Shown here piece after piece: positions 13,960 to 26,579 of a stretch of 64,000 nt of DNA. The DNA lies in contig NC_083599.1 of NCBI RefSeq assembly GCF_020882245.1, forward strand, positions 49,006,748-49,070,747. Direction: 5' to 3'. Position 1 is the first letter of the stretch, and the number at the start of each line of letters is the position of its first letter. The position numbers were made by a program, and so were the translations under genes. The notes under the pieces are model-generated. The model had not been told where the DNA came from. It made no database searches and worked only from the letters and a program-made list of their open reading frames with translations. This stretch comes from Rhopalosiphum padi. Lineage: Eukaryota > Arthropoda > Insecta > Hemiptera > Aphididae.

Positions 13960-15029
13960 GTATATTTACTTGTATACATATAATATTATGTAACATATAT
14001 TCGAATTAAATTTTTTTCAAATCCGGTGTGTATAATGAGGTAGACACAATTGAGAACCCTTCCTGGCTTTGGTTAGGATTTTTGTCTACTGGCTATTATA
14101 AGTTAATTTATACAAAAATTATTTAGCAAGTCTACGAGTTCTAACAGTATTTACTTAGAACCTACCTCATACAGTATTTTATACTTATTTTAATTTATAC
14201 ATTTACATTATAGTATGATTAGTGATTACTGATTACTATACAAATATAAGTGCTGTTTCACAACCCTATTTTTTCATTCCTATATTAGCCCTTATCCCAC
14301 AGGCGTTTTTAATTTTGTGACATACATAATATTATTATAGTTGCTATTAGCTGAGTTCACATTTAAACAATATATTTCGCTCGCTTTTTCTTGCATGCGT
14401 TATTTCTTTTATGTACGCAAGAACAAAATTTTACGAATCCAAACCGTCACAAGCTGCGAGCTTGGCACAAATTACACGTCATTTAAGATGACGTAAAATC
14501 AAAATTGGTTTTAAAAATATTGCAAATGGTGAACCCGGCTCAAGGTCAAGTGTCAAGTGTGCATTTTGAGTTTTGACAATTTGTTGCGCACCAACTTGCA
14601 AAGAATATGTAATAATAATAATATTATTTTGTACTGTGCAAGATATTTGTGTCCGACGTGTCATAAATTAAAATGAAAAATAATGAATAAGTATTCAACC
14701 AGGCGATGAACGATTGTAAAAGTTTACGGAAATTATATTAAACATTAAGTAATTGCATTTAAGAAAAACCACGCCAGTCACTATAGATGAAAAATAAAAC
14801 AGACAGCCCTATGTGGGTTAAAATGGGAATGAAAATGATTCATATGATTCTACTTAGAATGCGCCGAATATTATTAACACTTTATTCGTCGGATATACGG
14901 TTTTTCTTGTTCTTGCACGTCGGAGAACACAAAATATTATTGAAAATGTGGGAAAATTGGGGTGCGTTTCGCCGACAGATATCATAATATTATATTACGT
15001 ATTTTATTACAATATTTACTCACGGTTTA
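13960..15029. other. Intergenic DNA leading into a GC-rich island
   Basis: Mixed AT-rich sequence with slightly higher complexity from 14340 on. The repeated phrase TCAAGTGTCAAGTGT occurs near 14547 and again near 17770, where it belongs to a dispersed repeat. No gene is supported. Confidence 0.35.
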
Positions 15030-15520
15030 ATGTTAAAAGTGGTCCGTTTCGCGGGCGCTGCGTTGGCCAGAAAACGCGAGATGATCGTCGACGGTGGGCG
15101 AAGAGGTGGTGGACGGCGATGACGACCGGACGACGACGCGTGGCGAATACACCTTGTACAAGAGCGGTGCCGAAGTAACTGGCCGGCTACAGTACGACGT
15201 ACGCGACTGCTGCTGTTGCACTGTCTGGTCGCCGGCCGAGGACGGTGTCTCTCTCCTCCACGGCACCACCGACGCTGCCGCCACCACCACCTCTACCACC
15301 ACCACGGTACCTCCTCTCACGCGACGACTACCTACTATCCGTACGACGGACGGCTCTACACATTATATTATTATTATTATTGTTATTATTATTATACTCT
15401 CTCGAACCGAAATATAATAATAATAAAATCGGCATCGGGGCTACACACAGCTGCTGGTCATGACGCCGTCGTTGTCGCTCTGCCAGCCGGCCTGCTGTTG
15501 TAATAATATTATTATTATTC
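15030..15520. promoter_or_regulatory. CpG-rich island, possible promoter or untranslated exon
   Basis: This is a sharply bounded GC- and CpG-rich block in otherwise AT-rich DNA, comparable to the block before the raver-like exon. Open frames occur on both strands, including plus 15094-15417, but they run into ATT repeats and encode low-complexity Thr/Ile or Val/Ser tracts. A 30-codon ATG frame lies at 15030-15122. None has a recognisable domain. The reading I favour is a promoter or 5' UTR of an unseen transcript; orientation is unknown. Confidence 0.35.
15368..15395. repeat. (TTA)n trinucleotide repeat
   Basis: TTATTATTATTAT and GTTATTATTATTATA form a nearly uninterrupted TTA/ATT tract at the 3' edge of the GC-rich island. 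Further short TAA/ATT tracts follow at about 15415-15427 and 15500-15520. Confidence 0.8.
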
Positions 15521-15979
15521 TACGATGGATTACGAGGACTGATTATTCAAATATTCGAGAATTGTATGGGTACATACTAGGGGCGATATAGGTACTGGCG
15601 GTGGCGCATTGTTTTAGTCCGGTAACCGTGTATACAACTACTATAGACCGCAGTCGTGGGAGTTCACAAAAACTGTGTTTGAAATGACCCGAGTTTTAAT
15701 TATCAATTAAAATATTAATGTCCATAATAGTTTAATAATTGTAAGTAAGTATATGATATTATTGTAAGACACTTCAATAGACCACACCTGAAGATATTCG
15801 CCGATATTTTGATACTCTGATCATAAAATATAGATTTGATACAGTTAGTCCCCAGTATTGCCCACTGTAATCGTACTCGTGAGATGGGCCTAATTTTTCT
15901 TTAATTTTACGAAAAACCGCAGAAACGTTGCGCCAAAAATGTGTAAATTTAGAACGTATTGTAAACCTACGTAGGCAGT
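15521..15979. other. Spacer between two GC-rich blocks
   Basis: Moderately AT-rich DNA without a clear open frame or repeat. It joins the 15030-15520 and 15980-16440 islands and may belong to the same regulatory domain. Confidence 0.3.
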
Positions 15980-16306
15980 TATGTTTATTTGCCAGTGTAT
16001 GCTTATAGTATTTATTGTATTATTATATTATATTGTTGTTGCGGTTCATCGTCACTCACCCACCCGCATGGTCACACGCAGTATACGACGACGACTGGCA
16101 ATTCCGCATGCAGTCCAGTCCGCATTGTCCACGCGGAACGAGTTTGTATAGCAGTTGGTTGCTGGCAGAGGTTTCTTCTTGCTTTTTGCTTTTATTTGTT
16201 CGTTCTTTTCGTTCTTTCTTCTCAGTTACCGCCAAACCGATTTTTGCCCAAGACGTGACGAGTATACAACATGCGATCGGGACTATTATATTATTATTTA
16301 TTATTT

Positions 16307-16339
<33 letters not shown>

Positions 16340-16440
16340 TACACGATGCGACGATGCGTACTATTGCTACAGACGTCCGCCCCACCTGCAGAGTGCAGAC
16401 CGATGGCGGCGACCGTGCAGTGACGGTGCGATGAACGGTG
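15980..16440. promoter_or_regulatory. Second CpG-rich block with pyrimidine tract and TCAGT
   Basis: A long pyrimidine-rich run (about 16175-16223) ends in TTCTCAGTTACC. It resembles both a strong 3' splice acceptor and an arthropod TCAGT initiator. Downstream, ATG 16271 opens a 50-residue frame to TGA 16421. Its start, MRSGLLYYYLLFVLLLLL, looks like a signal peptide only because a TTA microsatellite encodes Leu. No domain follows. The block could be the start of a transcript, but I cannot choose between exon and promoter. Confidence 0.3.
16309..16338. repeat. (ATT)n trinucleotide repeat
   Basis: An uninterrupted ATT/TTA tract of about ten units. It reads as poly-Leu in the plus frame that starts at 16271 and as poly-Ile in other frames, explaining several spurious open frames here. 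Confidence 0.9.
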
Positions 16441-16480
16441 TTGTGAGGAGGAGGGAACACAAATAATTGTGGACGACCTA

Positions 16481-16502
16481 ACACACACACACACACACAC
16501 AC
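16481..16502. repeat. (AC)11 dinucleotide repeat
   Basis: Eleven perfect AC units, a typical length-variable microsatellite, at the downstream edge of the GC-rich block. Confidence 0.95.
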
Positions 16503-16859
16503 GTCAAGAGTATATGCTATTACTAAAAGTTTCCGGTTTAGGTATAACGTGATGAACTCGCTAAAGATATTGAGACGGTTAAAGATAGACAAATCACGGA
16601 CGGGCTAGCGTGCGCGGCAAAGTGCCATATTCAATTTGTACCATAATCATAATTCATGCACCTAGTCACTAGTCAGTGACGTAATTTGGGAGGTTTGGGA
16701 GATTAAGACAATAAACGCCATACCTTAGTAATATTTTTAAATTTGGTAATATTTTATTAAAAATATTGCGTTCATTTAATACGCATAATGTTGGCGGTCC
16801 AGTGTTAACTGTTGAATTCAGGTAAAAATAAAAATCTAAAAAAATAAACGGACGTAACA

Positions 16860-17472
16860 CGTTTCCACCAAAAGTAGACCTTCCCCTTTTTCACCAATAG
16901 CTGTTTCTACTAAAAATGTATCTTTTCCTTTTCCACCAAATAAGATATTGACCACGTTTTTACCAAAAAAATTGTTTACTACGCTTATATAGTTATATTA
17001 AAAGGTATAACACATTTTAATTTAACATACACTGTTGTAATGCAAAATTTAAAGTTCATAAAATATTGTCCCATTATACATTATCTTGATTAATCAATAT
17101 AAAAGGTAATAAGTACGGCTACGATTTAATACAATCAAATACGAACAATATACAATATAGGTACGTTGATTTTATGTGTATCTATACATTTTACATCAAT
17201 CGGAAAAACTCACAAAAAGTATATTCTACAATTAAAAAAAATATATCATCCAATTATATAATATATGAGTACTGTATACATAATATCTAAAGTATCTATA
17301 CCATAATATTATATCATTTTTTAATCCAGCATTAGTATGTTACATAAACTTATTACTGTATTAAAGGTTTTAATATGAGCATATAGTATACAAATTATTT
17401 TGGTAAAAACGTTGTTAAGTTAGGTGGATCTCATTTGGTGAAAAAGGGAAAGGTCCACTTTTGATGGAAACG
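16860..17472. mobile_element. DNA element with long terminal inverted repeats
   Basis: The left end, CGTTTCCACCAAAAGTAGAC and onward, matches the reverse complement of the right end, CGTTTCCATCAAAAGTGGAC and onward. The pairing runs inward for roughly 110 bases with gaps and includes CCTTTTTCACCAA and ACGTTTTTACCAAAA on both sides. The roughly 380-bp centre is AT-rich without coding capacity. I could not define a clean target duplication. It is a non-autonomous element of unassigned superfamily. Confidence 0.65.
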
Positions 17473-20400
17473 GGTATCGGCGTATCGCCCAAATAAACAT
17501 TTCTGGATAAAATTAACATACTTATATATACATTAAATAGATAAATATGTATATTTTTTTTCATTGTCAAAATATATGTATTGATTATTATTCGTGTATC
17601 ATATATTATATGTAAATAAAATATTTAAGCGAAGTTCTAATGATAGTGGGTTGAATCAAACTCACTATTTCACAAATAAAATTCAGGATATTATGCTCCT
17701 AAAGACGTAATACTTAATAATTTAAATAACTGATTTTCAGGGAACTCACTCTGCTGTATAACAGGTATCAAGTGTCAAGTGTCGGAGATTTATTCGAATA
17801 AGAATGGTTGTGTTAAATTTGAAATAACTGATAAATTATTGTATGAAACTATGGAAGGGGTGTCTAGCATCAACTGCCGTTCGGGTCTCGTAAGCATCTA
17901 GTTTAAATAGGTAAGTACTAGGGATATTTTATTATTTAATAATTGTATTACTAACAGTAGTGTATCTAGTGGGAAGGCTAAAAGAGCTTAACCTAAAAAA
18001 CTCAACAATAAGATGTTTATCCACTATAATTTATTATAATCCGCTCAACTAAATTTTAAATAATTTCAAAATACAACTAATTAATTACTCATTATAAATT
18101 TGATTTTTATCCATCAAAATACACTGAAAAATATTATCCAGTTTCGGATTATGAAATTTAAAACAAATAAATAAATGTATAGTCATCATTAAAAAAAAAA
18201 AAATGTAACTGTTTTTGGAAACATTAATTTTTTTTCGAAATATTAATGAGTGTAAGTATTATATAAAAAAAACAACGTTTTATATTTACATACATATTTT
18301 TATTATATCTAAATTATTTTTCATGAGGGTACTTATAAAGGTGCAATTGAATAATTGAACAAATAATAATAAAGTTATATTGTAATTATACCTATGTATA
18401 ATAAACAAAAATTAATGATATAATTTAACATACCTACCACATACCCGTGTATTATAAAAAAGTAACTACCATTTACACATACACAATTTATTTTATTAAA
18501 TAAACAATTATACATTATGTTTATGTTACTCTGTACCTATACTTAATAATTTTCATAAACTATGTTAAATGCCCGCCTTCATTGAAAAGTACTGGCTACA
18601 TCACAGATATTACTTATTACAGTAATTTATTGTTCTGTTAGTAATACACTAACATGGTAGGTAAGTTGAACTAATTTTTGCCAAAAACATCGCACTTATT
18701 ATATAATAATTATTAGGTAGGTACTTTAGTACTTATTATAATATCAATTACCTATATATTTATATCATATAATATTATTGTTATTATTAAATAATAAATT
18801 AAAACTGCAATAGCGCCCACCCCCATAATACCGGCTATAATACTATTAGCCATTAGGTGTAGCGGCTGTTACACCATTTAAGATATACACAATTAAGTAT
18901 ATGTATATCTGTAGGAAAATGTGGACTGTTGTCCGTTGACTGCAACAGTTACATAGATGGATGTGTAAACCCAAAAAATTATTTTTCAGTGTTGCTACAC
19001 TATTTAATTTAGACTTGCGCAACACTGTTATTAGTGCTATTATAAGTCAATACCGACATATCATAGCGTCTTAGCGACATATGCTATGAAACAGTATAAC
19101 TATTGGTTCGTGATTTATATTTTATACATCTTATAATTTGTAAATATGTACAAAAATTTTGAAAATTGCAATGTGTAATCTACTAATATGTATAGAAAAT
19201 AATAATATTTATTAAAGAAAAAATTCTCAAATTTCAAAAAATAATGATTGATATTTTTTCTAATTTTAATAAAATAACTAGAATTGTTAGAGAAAGTCAT
19301 TATTTTTATTCGAACAATTTTTTTTCCAAACTTTGACTGACACAAAAAATGAAAAAAATATAAACTTACTTCATTCTCGTAATTTTAAGACCAATATATT
19401 ATTGGTATATTATATTATCCTCTGATCTAATAGATATTAATATAGTAAAAATAAAAATATAAAGATTAAAACTAACAAAAAAAATAAAAATAAAAATAGA
19501 GACTAACAGTTTATCTACGCATAGAATTGATTTTCGTATTAAATGATATATTATTTTTAAATATATATCTAATGATTTTTTGTACTTTAAAGTTCTTGTT
19601 CATACTGAAAACAATTTTCATACTCGGTAAAAAAGGTTGAAAATTCAATACAAATTATAATTATAAATACTAGTATTTATAGTATTCATAATCAATATTT
19701 ATACTATAGACCTGTGAAATTAGGTTTTTCTTTAATTGTTTTTGTTCTCAATTATACATTTCTATTTATTAAGTAGTATATTAGTATTGACAGCATCAAA
19801 TAAAAATAAAATGTTTTTGGAATGTATTAATCATTTCGATGATTTTTATAAGGCAGCCCAAATGCTCCAAATCCAACTATTGAATACATATTTATTAGTA
19901 AAATAAAAATACCTACGGTATTTAATATATTTTAAAGTATATTAATGCTTATTATAAAATATCAATAGATCGATCATCATTCATCACTTAATCAGTATTA
20001 GTTCCAATATAACAACTTATCAATATAACGTTTCTATTCTATTATTATATAATATAATATGTGAGTATGTAATAATTTTTTATAAATAATTATTACTTCC
20101 CTGTTTTTTTTTTTTTTTTAATTGAGGTACAATCTATACTCGACGTCTCGACATATTATACAAGAGAACAACTTCCCCGGTGTGTTTTTATTTAATAACA
20201 AACTATAACTTTGCAATATATAAAATAATATATTTGTTATAATGCTAGCATAATTTGTTGCTTTAAATTTAAATATTAAAAAAGCCCCCTTTGCGGGAAA
20301 ATATAGATAATACAATATTGTTACCTATATAAATACAAGAATGATCTAGCTGTAGGTATAGGATTGTCGATTGACTATTATATCAAAACTAACGGTTAAT

Positions 20401-21093
20401 GAAACTAAATATGTTTTGCTGAACATACATTTCTGATGTTATACGCGTTTGTCATGACAAAGACTATTCTTTTCAAATTGTTTTTACATGGAATTGTAAC
20501 TTATTGGGTTGTTAATACATTTAGAAACCAGGAATTTTGCACTCTCGTAGAATGAGCTTTCCCAAATTGTTTTATTACGATTAATATTTCCTACTTTATT
20601 TTCCAATGTAAGTATAATAATAAGCAATATAACCAAATAATTGATATGACATTGGCACACAAGACAAGTGATTATTTTATTTGTACGTACATTTATTTAT
20701 TTATTTATTTTTACAAAATATGTGTCGGAGGGTGAAATTATGATAGTGAAAATCCTCAACTGATTTATTAGTATGGTAGGTAGATATATATCTATACATA
20801 GATTAATACATAATATCTATGTAGATATATATATAAACATCATATAGTTGTACACAGGGTTGAAGCCCTACTAGAATTGTTATCTTATGACTTATACCAC
20901 CGCATATATACGTGGAAAACGATTTCATGTAACTTGATCGTTATATACCTACAGCGTGATTCAAAGTATGCACACCCCAACAATATAAAATTAAATTATT
21001 TAGATTTTTATACCATCTAAGGAATTTCGTGTAGTATACAATAAATTATTTTTTCTAAATGAGAATTTATTTTTTTAATATAAATTATTAAAT
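17473..21093. other. AT-rich intergenic DNA with repeat fragments
   Basis: No gene is seen. The block 17731-17790 (CAGGGAACTCACTCTGCTGTATA then TCAAGTGTCAAGTGT) is related to 46803-46840. A 16-T run lies at 20104-20119 and an ATTT tetranucleotide tract at 20691-20711. The word CAGCGTGATTCAAAGTATG near 20953 resembles a mariner-type terminus without a visible partner. Confidence 0.4.
20691..20711. repeat. (ATTT)5 tetranucleotide repeat
   Basis: Five consecutive ATTT units followed by a T-run; a simple microsatellite. Confidence 0.8.
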
Positions 21094-21365
21094 AGTGGCG
21101 TAGCCAAGGAGGGTAGGTCTAAAGAGGCTATAGGCTCTCCCCCCCCCCCCCATTAGTCGTATTTTTTATATTGTTTTAAAATATTTAAATTTAAATATGG
21201 AAATGGTTTTACAAATTTTAATTATTTAAAATATTAAATACGGCAAATCAACATTAATATGTTATTAGTATTTTTGTTTTTTTTTTGTTGTTTTTGATTT
21301 TCAATAACTCAAGTTAAAAGTATTTAGCCCCCCCCCCCCCATAAAACAATCCTAGCTACTTTTCT
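21094..21365. mobile_element. Short inverted-repeat element with two poly-C tracts
   Basis: The left end AGTGGCGTAGCCAAGGAGG resembles the reverse complement of the right end ...ATCCTAGCTACTTTTCT, with GTAGC(C/T)(A)AGGA shared. Two 13-C runs lie inside at 21139-21151 and 21328-21340, in the same orientation. GGCGTAGCC-type ends are common in insect non-autonomous elements. The right boundary is uncertain by several bases. Confidence 0.45.
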
Positions 21366-24300
21366 GTATGAAGCATGTGATATTTTTTTAAATGTTTATG
21401 TATCTAAAACACAATTCAAATTAAAAGTTTGTCTTGAGTTATTATTAAAATGTATATACTATGTACCTATAATAAGGGTACAATAAGGGTCTTTAAAAAT
21501 GGTTTTACAAAAATATAAAATATATATATATAATGTTGGATCTAGTGTTTAGTATTTACTAAACTTGAACAATTAGACAAATTATAAAGTTTTGATTGAT
21601 TAATAAAAATTATCAAAATCTTAACATTTTCATAAAGGTCCCCATATCTCCTTAATTCATTATCGTGATTTATAGACCTATTATCTTTACACACACAAAA
21701 ATAAATAACTAAAAAACTACGAGTTTGAAATTTTAATTTTGTTTTTGATATATGTATATTATATACATATTAACATTTTTGAACAAGTCATCTGGTTAAC
21801 AATTTTTAGAAAAAGTTTGATTCTTATTTGAAAAAAAGTTGGTGTCACTACAAGACGATCTTTATGGTATAAAAATTTTAAACATTATCATAAATTCATT
21901 ATTGAAAAAAAGGAGGATGAGTATACTATTAGTGAATTATTATCCTGTAAGAATAATTTCTGGTGAAAATAACAGCCATAATTTTATATTATAGGTATAT
22001 TGGTACACGGTAGTCGGAAAAAACAAAACTCGAATCTACTGCAGTTCACATTGTGTACACTGTGTACATATTCACACATATAGCATATACACTTCATATA
22101 TTTTTATTTTAAGGGGCGACACCTACCTACTATTCTATTACAATATGCAGGGATTGTATTATTATGATAAGTGTTGTAATCCGAAACGGTTATGTCAAAC
22201 ACGCTGTGTATATAGGTATAATAAATGTGTGCAAATTTTTTTGCGTTTTTTGAATAATTTTAGTAGGGATAACTCTTCTCGATTTACTGTAGGTATGTAC
22301 CTACACTGTACAGGGTGATTCACTGAGTAATTTATTGGATTTTTTTTTAAAATAGATGTTGATGTTTCTATTTTAAAAGTCAGTTTTCGAGACCTGAGAC
22401 ATTACGCACTAAATATAAAAGATATTATACTTATACAGATATCTAACATAAAATAATATACTTAAATACTTAATATTTATTTTTTTATATTTATGAAAAA
22501 ATTTAAACAAGAAATTCGATTAAATAAGAGCGATAAGTGTTGTTTTTTTAATTGATTTAAAATTTATAGTAGGTAAACTATATTAATCTGTATGATTATT
22601 GATTAGTTACTTCATAATTTGAAATAGTTTTCTGAATTTTCTAAATAATAACTAATAAAAACATGACCCAACAAATATTAAATAATAAATTTACATCTAT
22701 TTATTGTATGTAAGTATAACCATTAATTATATCGTCTATATCCAAGTGTCCGATGTATTATTAAGGAATAATATCGGTCCCTCGGTATAAAAAGTTTAAG
22801 ATATTTTAACATTTAACAAAAAAATTATCTCTAATCAATTAAATAGAAAAAAGGTGATTCTCATTTGAAAAATGAAAAACCAAATAGTTTCTTAATATTT
22901 TTTATTACCAAAATTAAAAAGTTAATAAATAAATGTAATACTCTTTTAGTAGGTACATAAATGTTTGTTTTATGGATACGATATACCCGTGTAAAAATGT
23001 TTTTAAGGTGAAATATGAAATAAACAAAACTTTTTAAATAGTTGTAAAAATGAATAATAAATACTTGAGTCACCCCCGTGACCTGCAGGCTTGTCTCTTT
23101 CTGTAAGATTATAGCCTTACCTGTCAAAGGTTTTAAGCATATTTTAAAATCAAATTTTGATTAATTTAATTATTAAAGAAAAACGGGAGTGAACATGTTT
23201 GATTAATCACTTTGTATACAGTCATACAGGTTATTTATTGATTAAAGTTAAAGTTGTTTTAGCTTAAAATACATGTTTTATGTTTTTATGTTACACATTT
23301 TACTTTGAAATCAATAATGATTACTATAATATTTGTAAATAAATCCAAAAATGTAATTAGGAATGATGAGAATTCCTTGTACATATGAAAATATGTAGAA
23401 TTTTTAGATTTTTATTTATTCAATTTAAAGTCGTCGTTTATTTTTTAAGTTATTTATTTTGGATATTTTTTGCTGCAGTCTTCTGCAGTGTTATACTGTA
23501 ACAGTTGGTTTTTACAATACAAAATGTTTGTTTTTATTGTATCAATATATATATTATTTAATATACATATTTTCATGCGGCCGTGGTAATGCATCGTCGA
23601 CTTTGTTGCAGCTGCGCTGTCCCTTTATACAATTCTATAAATATCCAAATATTCTACATAGACTTTAGATGTTTAGTAGAGTAATAGTGTTCGTGTGTCG
23701 TCAACTGCAGGCAAAAAATAGAAACATTTTTAAATCGTTTTAGCAAACATTATTTGTTTATTTAAAATCTGTAAAATTTGTTTAGTTTCTAAAAACATAG
23801 GTAAAACATATTATAGGCACCTGCAATTATTCGTACACAATGCGTATGATCGTGAACTATATTGACAATATTCAATTTAATTAAAAAAATCTCAATAAAT
23901 GTTATACCTACCGATATCAAAAAACTTACTAAGTAAAGTAGTTTATTAATTTTATGAAATAAAAAAAAAATGTTTCATGTTATGAAATATGAATGATTAT
24001 GTTTGCTCGAATAAGGATGGTTGTAGCCGCAGGATTGTTATGTTTAAAACATTTTTAATAAAAAACGTGTGTTTAAAATAATATTTTTGGTAAATTTTAA
24101 ACTAAAATAATCTATAGATTTTTTCTACTCTAAAGGATAATTTTTTTTTAAAGACCTTATTATTTTGTTGAAAATCAACAATTTTAACGATTTCAAAATT
24201 AAAAACAATGGCATCCAAAAAAATTGGGCCAATTGTTGTAGATAAAACTCCAAAACTGAAAATAAGCATGACCCCTTGGCCCCCTCCCATATTTAGATTA

Positions 24301-26579
24301 CATCATCATCCTCAGCGTCAAAAACTACACAAGTAAGAATAGAAAATAATAAGTTTTACAAAAAGGTATCCCATAAGGAAGACATAATCTATACCTAATA
24401 TAGATAATATATATAGATTTTATATAGTATATATATGTAAAAATAATAATAATAACACAATTACATGATGACTGATGAGTGATAGAGGGATGCTAATGGC
24501 AGACTATTATTATTTTTAGGGATTTATTAAAAGGTATTTTTTATATGTGTTTTAAACATATAAAAAAAACATTTTTAAAAAACGTGTTTTTTTTTCAATC
24601 CTGGTTGTAGGAATTAACGCTTTCAATAAAAAAAAATTTGATCTTTTTCGTATTTCTTGACAAAAAAATTAATTAAATTATTTTTAAAATACTACGATTA
24701 TATAGTTCTAAACATTTCAAAAAAAAAAATTACTCAAATGCATGATTTTAACCACTATTACAGACATTAATGTTTTTTATACCACTCCTAATCGTACGTG
24801 TCTCATTGGAGTATCCACGGACTAAGATTATTATTGGCATTTCGAATTAACAATATTATTTTAAATAGGTTCAAACACTATACTGTTACCGAATCATTAT
24901 AATTATATATATCATAAATATTAAATAGTAATAATATAACTATATGTGTTAACTATATGTGTTATGTCTACTTATACAGTTTTATTGTAACTAGCAAAAT
25001 AAAAAAATTCTAAAAAAACATTTCTTAAATTATTTGTAAGAATTGTATTTAAAGTTTTAACATATTTTTTGCATAATTAAAAATGCTCTGTTCCAACTTT
25101 CTATAAGTAAGTGAAATATACCTGCGTATGCTACGTAGTGCTTTATAGAATCTTTTCACACGAAGTAAACTTTATCCAATTATCAATAAGCATAACCTAC
25201 TTTATATAAAGAAACTACGCGGCTAAAATGTCCAGTAAATAGTAATGACTAATGAGTTATTACTAATGACTATAATGGACCTAATGGATACTAAACCACT
25301 CCTATCGGATTTATGTGTTATTTAAATATTCATATATTTCCATATTTATTGTATTTTACACATTATAATATTGTTATTAAAATAATTTAATGATTACAAA
25401 TGTATTTGATTAACCGAAAACTTTTTACTTATTTTCAGGTGGTTCTGTAATAATACCATTTTTTTTTTTTTTAATATTTACATTTTGTTTTGCAATTATA
25501 ATAATAATATGTAATAAAATATTTTTTAATTACTACAGAGAGTTAAATTATCTTCTATTATCGTTTTTTTTAAGGTGACATAACATATTTACCGAAAATA
25601 ATTGTTCATGATATAGCTAACTAAATACTAAATAATACTGTAGGTACTTATTACTGTAAATCGTAATGTACCGTAAATTATTTGCTTAATTATTGTAAGA
25701 CTTATTTTACATTTTTAAATAGTTATTAATTATTATACATCATATATGTAGGTGCATTATGTAAACATTTTAAAACAGTTTCTTTTTTCGTAATATTTCA
25801 TTCATTCAAGTGTAGTGTAATATGATTTATATTGAATGAAAGCAATAATAATGTACTAATATACATAAGTTTAAAATTATTCACTTAATCTATATTAGGT
25901 ATACATTACACTGTTAAAGAGATCAGCTTAAAAACAGTAATAGAATGTAGTAAACTAATATTCTACTTAATAACTATAACTAGTAGACAGCAGTAATTAA
26001 AATTATCTAAATGATTAAAATTTAAAAAAAAGCAATTGGATGTTTTTGTCATGTTGGTGGGCGGTGTCCTACAATGGTGGATATAATATAATAAAGGGAC
26101 CATTGAAGTATTATCAGATATCACATTCGAAGAATAAATCTAAATAATGCTCAGTTTTAAATTTAAAATTTTAACGTAATGAAAACGGCGTTTGATGTTA
26201 ATTAAATATAATTCAGATTTAATACCTAAGCTACTTAATACTATCATATCCTTGGAATCTTGGATAAACATTTATAGACCATTCCTAAAATTACGAATCT
26301 TAAATGTTTAAATAAATATTTTAATGAATAAAAATATTTTACCGTTAATGATACATTAATCTAATAAAAATATATATTTATACCTTATTATATCCAATTG
26401 TAACTAGAAATTAAATAAAATCTTTCTGTAAATACCGTAACACAGTAAAAATAGATTCATAATTCCATAGTATAAATACATAAATATCTTAAAAAAAAAT
26501 CAAAAATTTCATTGTTTATGCCTTATAAGTTATAGTAAGGTTCATTACAATAATAAAATGTACCTACCTACGTAAGAGT
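21366..26579. other. AT-rich intergenic DNA with dispersed-repeat traces
   Basis: No gene is supported. CAGGGTGATTCACTGAG near 22309 looks like a mariner-type terminus without a partner. 22853-22890 shares GGTGATTCTCATTTGAAAAA with about 8836. The 88-codon minus frame at 22861-23127 overlaps this repeat and has no domain. The remainder is featureless AT-rich sequence. Confidence 0.4.

Noticed and set aside
15033..15417. Overlapping frames on both strands of the GC-rich island
   Set aside because: They give low-complexity Val/Ser/Thr/Ile tracts. The plus frame runs into the ATT repeat. There is no homology I recognise and no clear splice signals.
16056..16592. 178-codon minus-strand frame
   Set aside because: It is made of simple-repeat translations (poly-Ile from ATT, Val-Cys from AC) and has no recognisable domain.
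22861..23127. 88-codon minus-strand frame
   Set aside because: It overlaps a dispersed repeat, is composition-driven after the first 20 residues, and has no domain.
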